Below are positions 5,219 through 6,227 of a stretch of 6,227 nt of DNA, piece after piece. Below the pieces are notes generated by a model that had not been told where the DNA came from, ran no database searches, and saw nothing but the letters and a program-made list of their open reading frames with translations. The stretch's first letter is position 1, and each line of letters starts with the position of its first letter. The stretch comes from Acidobacteriota bacterium. Lineage in GTDB: Bacteria > Acidobacteriota > Thermoanaerobaculia > Multivoradales > JAHEKO01. Location of the stretch: positions 1-6,227 of the forward strand of contig JAOTUP010000132.1 in NCBI GenBank assembly GCA_029863825.1, written 5' to 3'. Made by a program: the position numbers and the translations under genes.

Positions 5219-6227
5219 TCAGCCGATCCTGCGCAACGTGCAGGTCCGATCGACCTGGACGTCGACAGTCGGATTGCCGATGTACTCGAGGGAGCTGACG
5301 CCGCGTACGCTGCCACTCAGGTGCTCGCTGACGCGGACGATGGCGCTGCTCACACCCTCCACATCGATGGTCACGGCACGACTGCGGAGATCTGATGCGT
5401 CATACATCGCGACGCCTGATACGGTGACTCTCTGGCTATCGGCGCGGCCTTTGGCCTTGATGATCGCAACGCCGCTCACCTCGACGGTAAAGAGATCGGT
5501 ATCGACACCTTTGACGTCCACGGCGGTCACACCTGTGACGGTCAGCGCATCGAGATCCCGGACCGTCAGCTCGTAAACGATCTCGTTCGACGTCCTGAAG
5601 TTGACGCCCGGATCGTTGCCGAGGACCAACACGCCGTTTCGTACCTCGGACAGCATGTACTCGAGCAGGTTGCTGTCCGCCCTGACGGTTAGGGACTCCG
5701 AGCCCGTATGCCGGATCACCAACCGTCCGACGCCACTGAGCGCGACCTGCGAGAAATCCGAGACAGATCGCGATTGACTGGCGACGATGCCGTTGCCGTG
5801 GACGACGACATTATCGTCCCCGGCAGGTCCTTCGCCAAGCATCTCCAAGCACCGACCTTTCTTCACTTCTCGGCCTGCGAAGGAGTAATTGAACATGGGT
5901 CCGGCGCCGGCGATTCGCCCGGTTCCCCCGATCGAGCTCCTTTTGCCCTGCCGCTCGAGGCGGCCTTCACCCTGAATGCGAACCGGCACGCCGTCCTCGA
6001 GAAGAGCGAGGTCGAAGTCGAAAGCGCCCTGCCGTCTCCTCGAATCGGTCATGGCCCATGAGCCGCAGGTGTCGCCATCGGTGGAGCAGAGAGCGTTCGG
6101 GCCGAACTCGAAACACGAGGCGCTCATGTCGTATGGATCGGCGAGGCCGAGCAGGACCGTGTAGTAGGTCTTCCCGACAGGCGACGCCGCTGCCTCAGCC
6201 GCCGCTGGGATCCACAGGCAAAGCACA
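5219..6227 (-). CDS. Exported GIN/DUF2807-domain protein (start beyond right edge)
   Basis: At least 335 residues are read on the minus strand. The right edge falls inside a hydrophobic stretch followed by AAAEAAASP, which looks like the end of a signal peptide with an Ala-x-Ala cleavage site. The GTG at 6226 is therefore probably internal, and the true start lies outside the window. Residues 20-130 form a separate domain with four cysteines (38, 47, 54, 126) that could pair in the periplasm; I do not recognise it. Residues 138-335 match the DUF2807/GIN fold (putative adhesin head domain): VVVHGNGIVASQSRSVSDFSQV, then VALSGVGRLVI, then a beta-helix-like series. Gly-Val turns recur at 232, 252, 271, 291 and 309, about every 18-20 residues. 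Such domains occur in periplasmic or surface proteins of Bacteroidota, Acidobacteriota and relatives, with no known enzymatic activity. The gene is convergent with the plus-strand operon. Confidence 0.8.
   Translation of the reverse strand, partial: VLCLWIPAAAEAAASPVGKTYYTVLLGLADPYDMSASCFEFGPNALCSTDGDTCGSWAMTDSRRRQGAFDFDLALLEDGVPVRIQGEGRLERQGKRSSIGGTGRIAGAGPMFNYSFAGREVKKGRCLEMLGEGPAGDDNVVVHGNGIVASQSRSVSDFSQVALSGVGRLVIRHTGSESLTVRADSNLLEYMLSEVRNGVLVLGNDPGVNFRTSNEIVYELTVRDLDALTVTGVTAVDVKGVDTDLFTVEVSGVAIIKAKGRADSQRVTVSGVAMYDASDLRSRAVTIDVEGVSSAIVRVSEHLSGSVRGVSSLEYIGNPTVDVQVDRTCTLRRIG

Noticed and set aside
4896..5576. Plus-strand reading frame of 226 codons across the gene end and hairpin
   Set aside because: Ser/Arg/Thr-rich shadow that spans the real stop, the hairpin and the antisense of the GIN-domain gene.

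Overview
The window is GC-rich, densely coded bacterial DNA. A lipoprotein signal, an Nramp-family membrane protein, an acyl-CoA oxidase-like flavoprotein and an exported GIN/DUF2807 protein fit a Gram-negative environmental bacterium, for example Acidobacteriota, Gemmatimonadota or a relative. No marker gene is present, so this placement is a low-confidence guess.

Layout. (1) 1-306, minus strand: the N-terminal part of a lipoprotein with tetratricopeptide (TPR) repeats, running off the left edge. (2) 307-525: a divergent intergenic region with an imperfect 19-bp dyad. (3) 526-1848, plus strand: a 12-TM Nramp-like transporter that lacks the classical metal-binding residues. (4) 1877-1909: a strong Shine-Dalgarno and a five-codon mini-ORF, which overlaps the start of the next gene. 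(5) 1909-2377: a small four-TM membrane protein split by a frameshift near 1990. (6) 2374-2754: a 126-aa conserved-looking hypothetical protein, overlapping the previous stop by GTGA. (7) 2786-5122: a 778-aa acyl-CoA oxidase/dehydrogenase-like flavoprotein with a TerB-like N-terminal domain. (8) 5128-5165: a GC-rich hairpin. (9) 5219-6227, minus strand: an exported GIN/DUF2807 protein whose start lies beyond the right edge.

The four plus-strand genes are tightly spaced (60 bp, 4-bp overlap, 31 bp) and end at the hairpin, so they probably form one transcription unit. Nothing in the sequence joins them into one pathway: one product is a transporter, two are uncharacterised, and one acts on acyl-CoA. 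I see no mobile element, CRISPR array, tRNA or rRNA. The most notable points are the degenerate Nramp metal site, the TerB/acyl-CoA oxidase fusion, the frameshifted membrane gene and the mini-ORF with termination-reinitiation geometry. I do not see a clear new multi-gene system.
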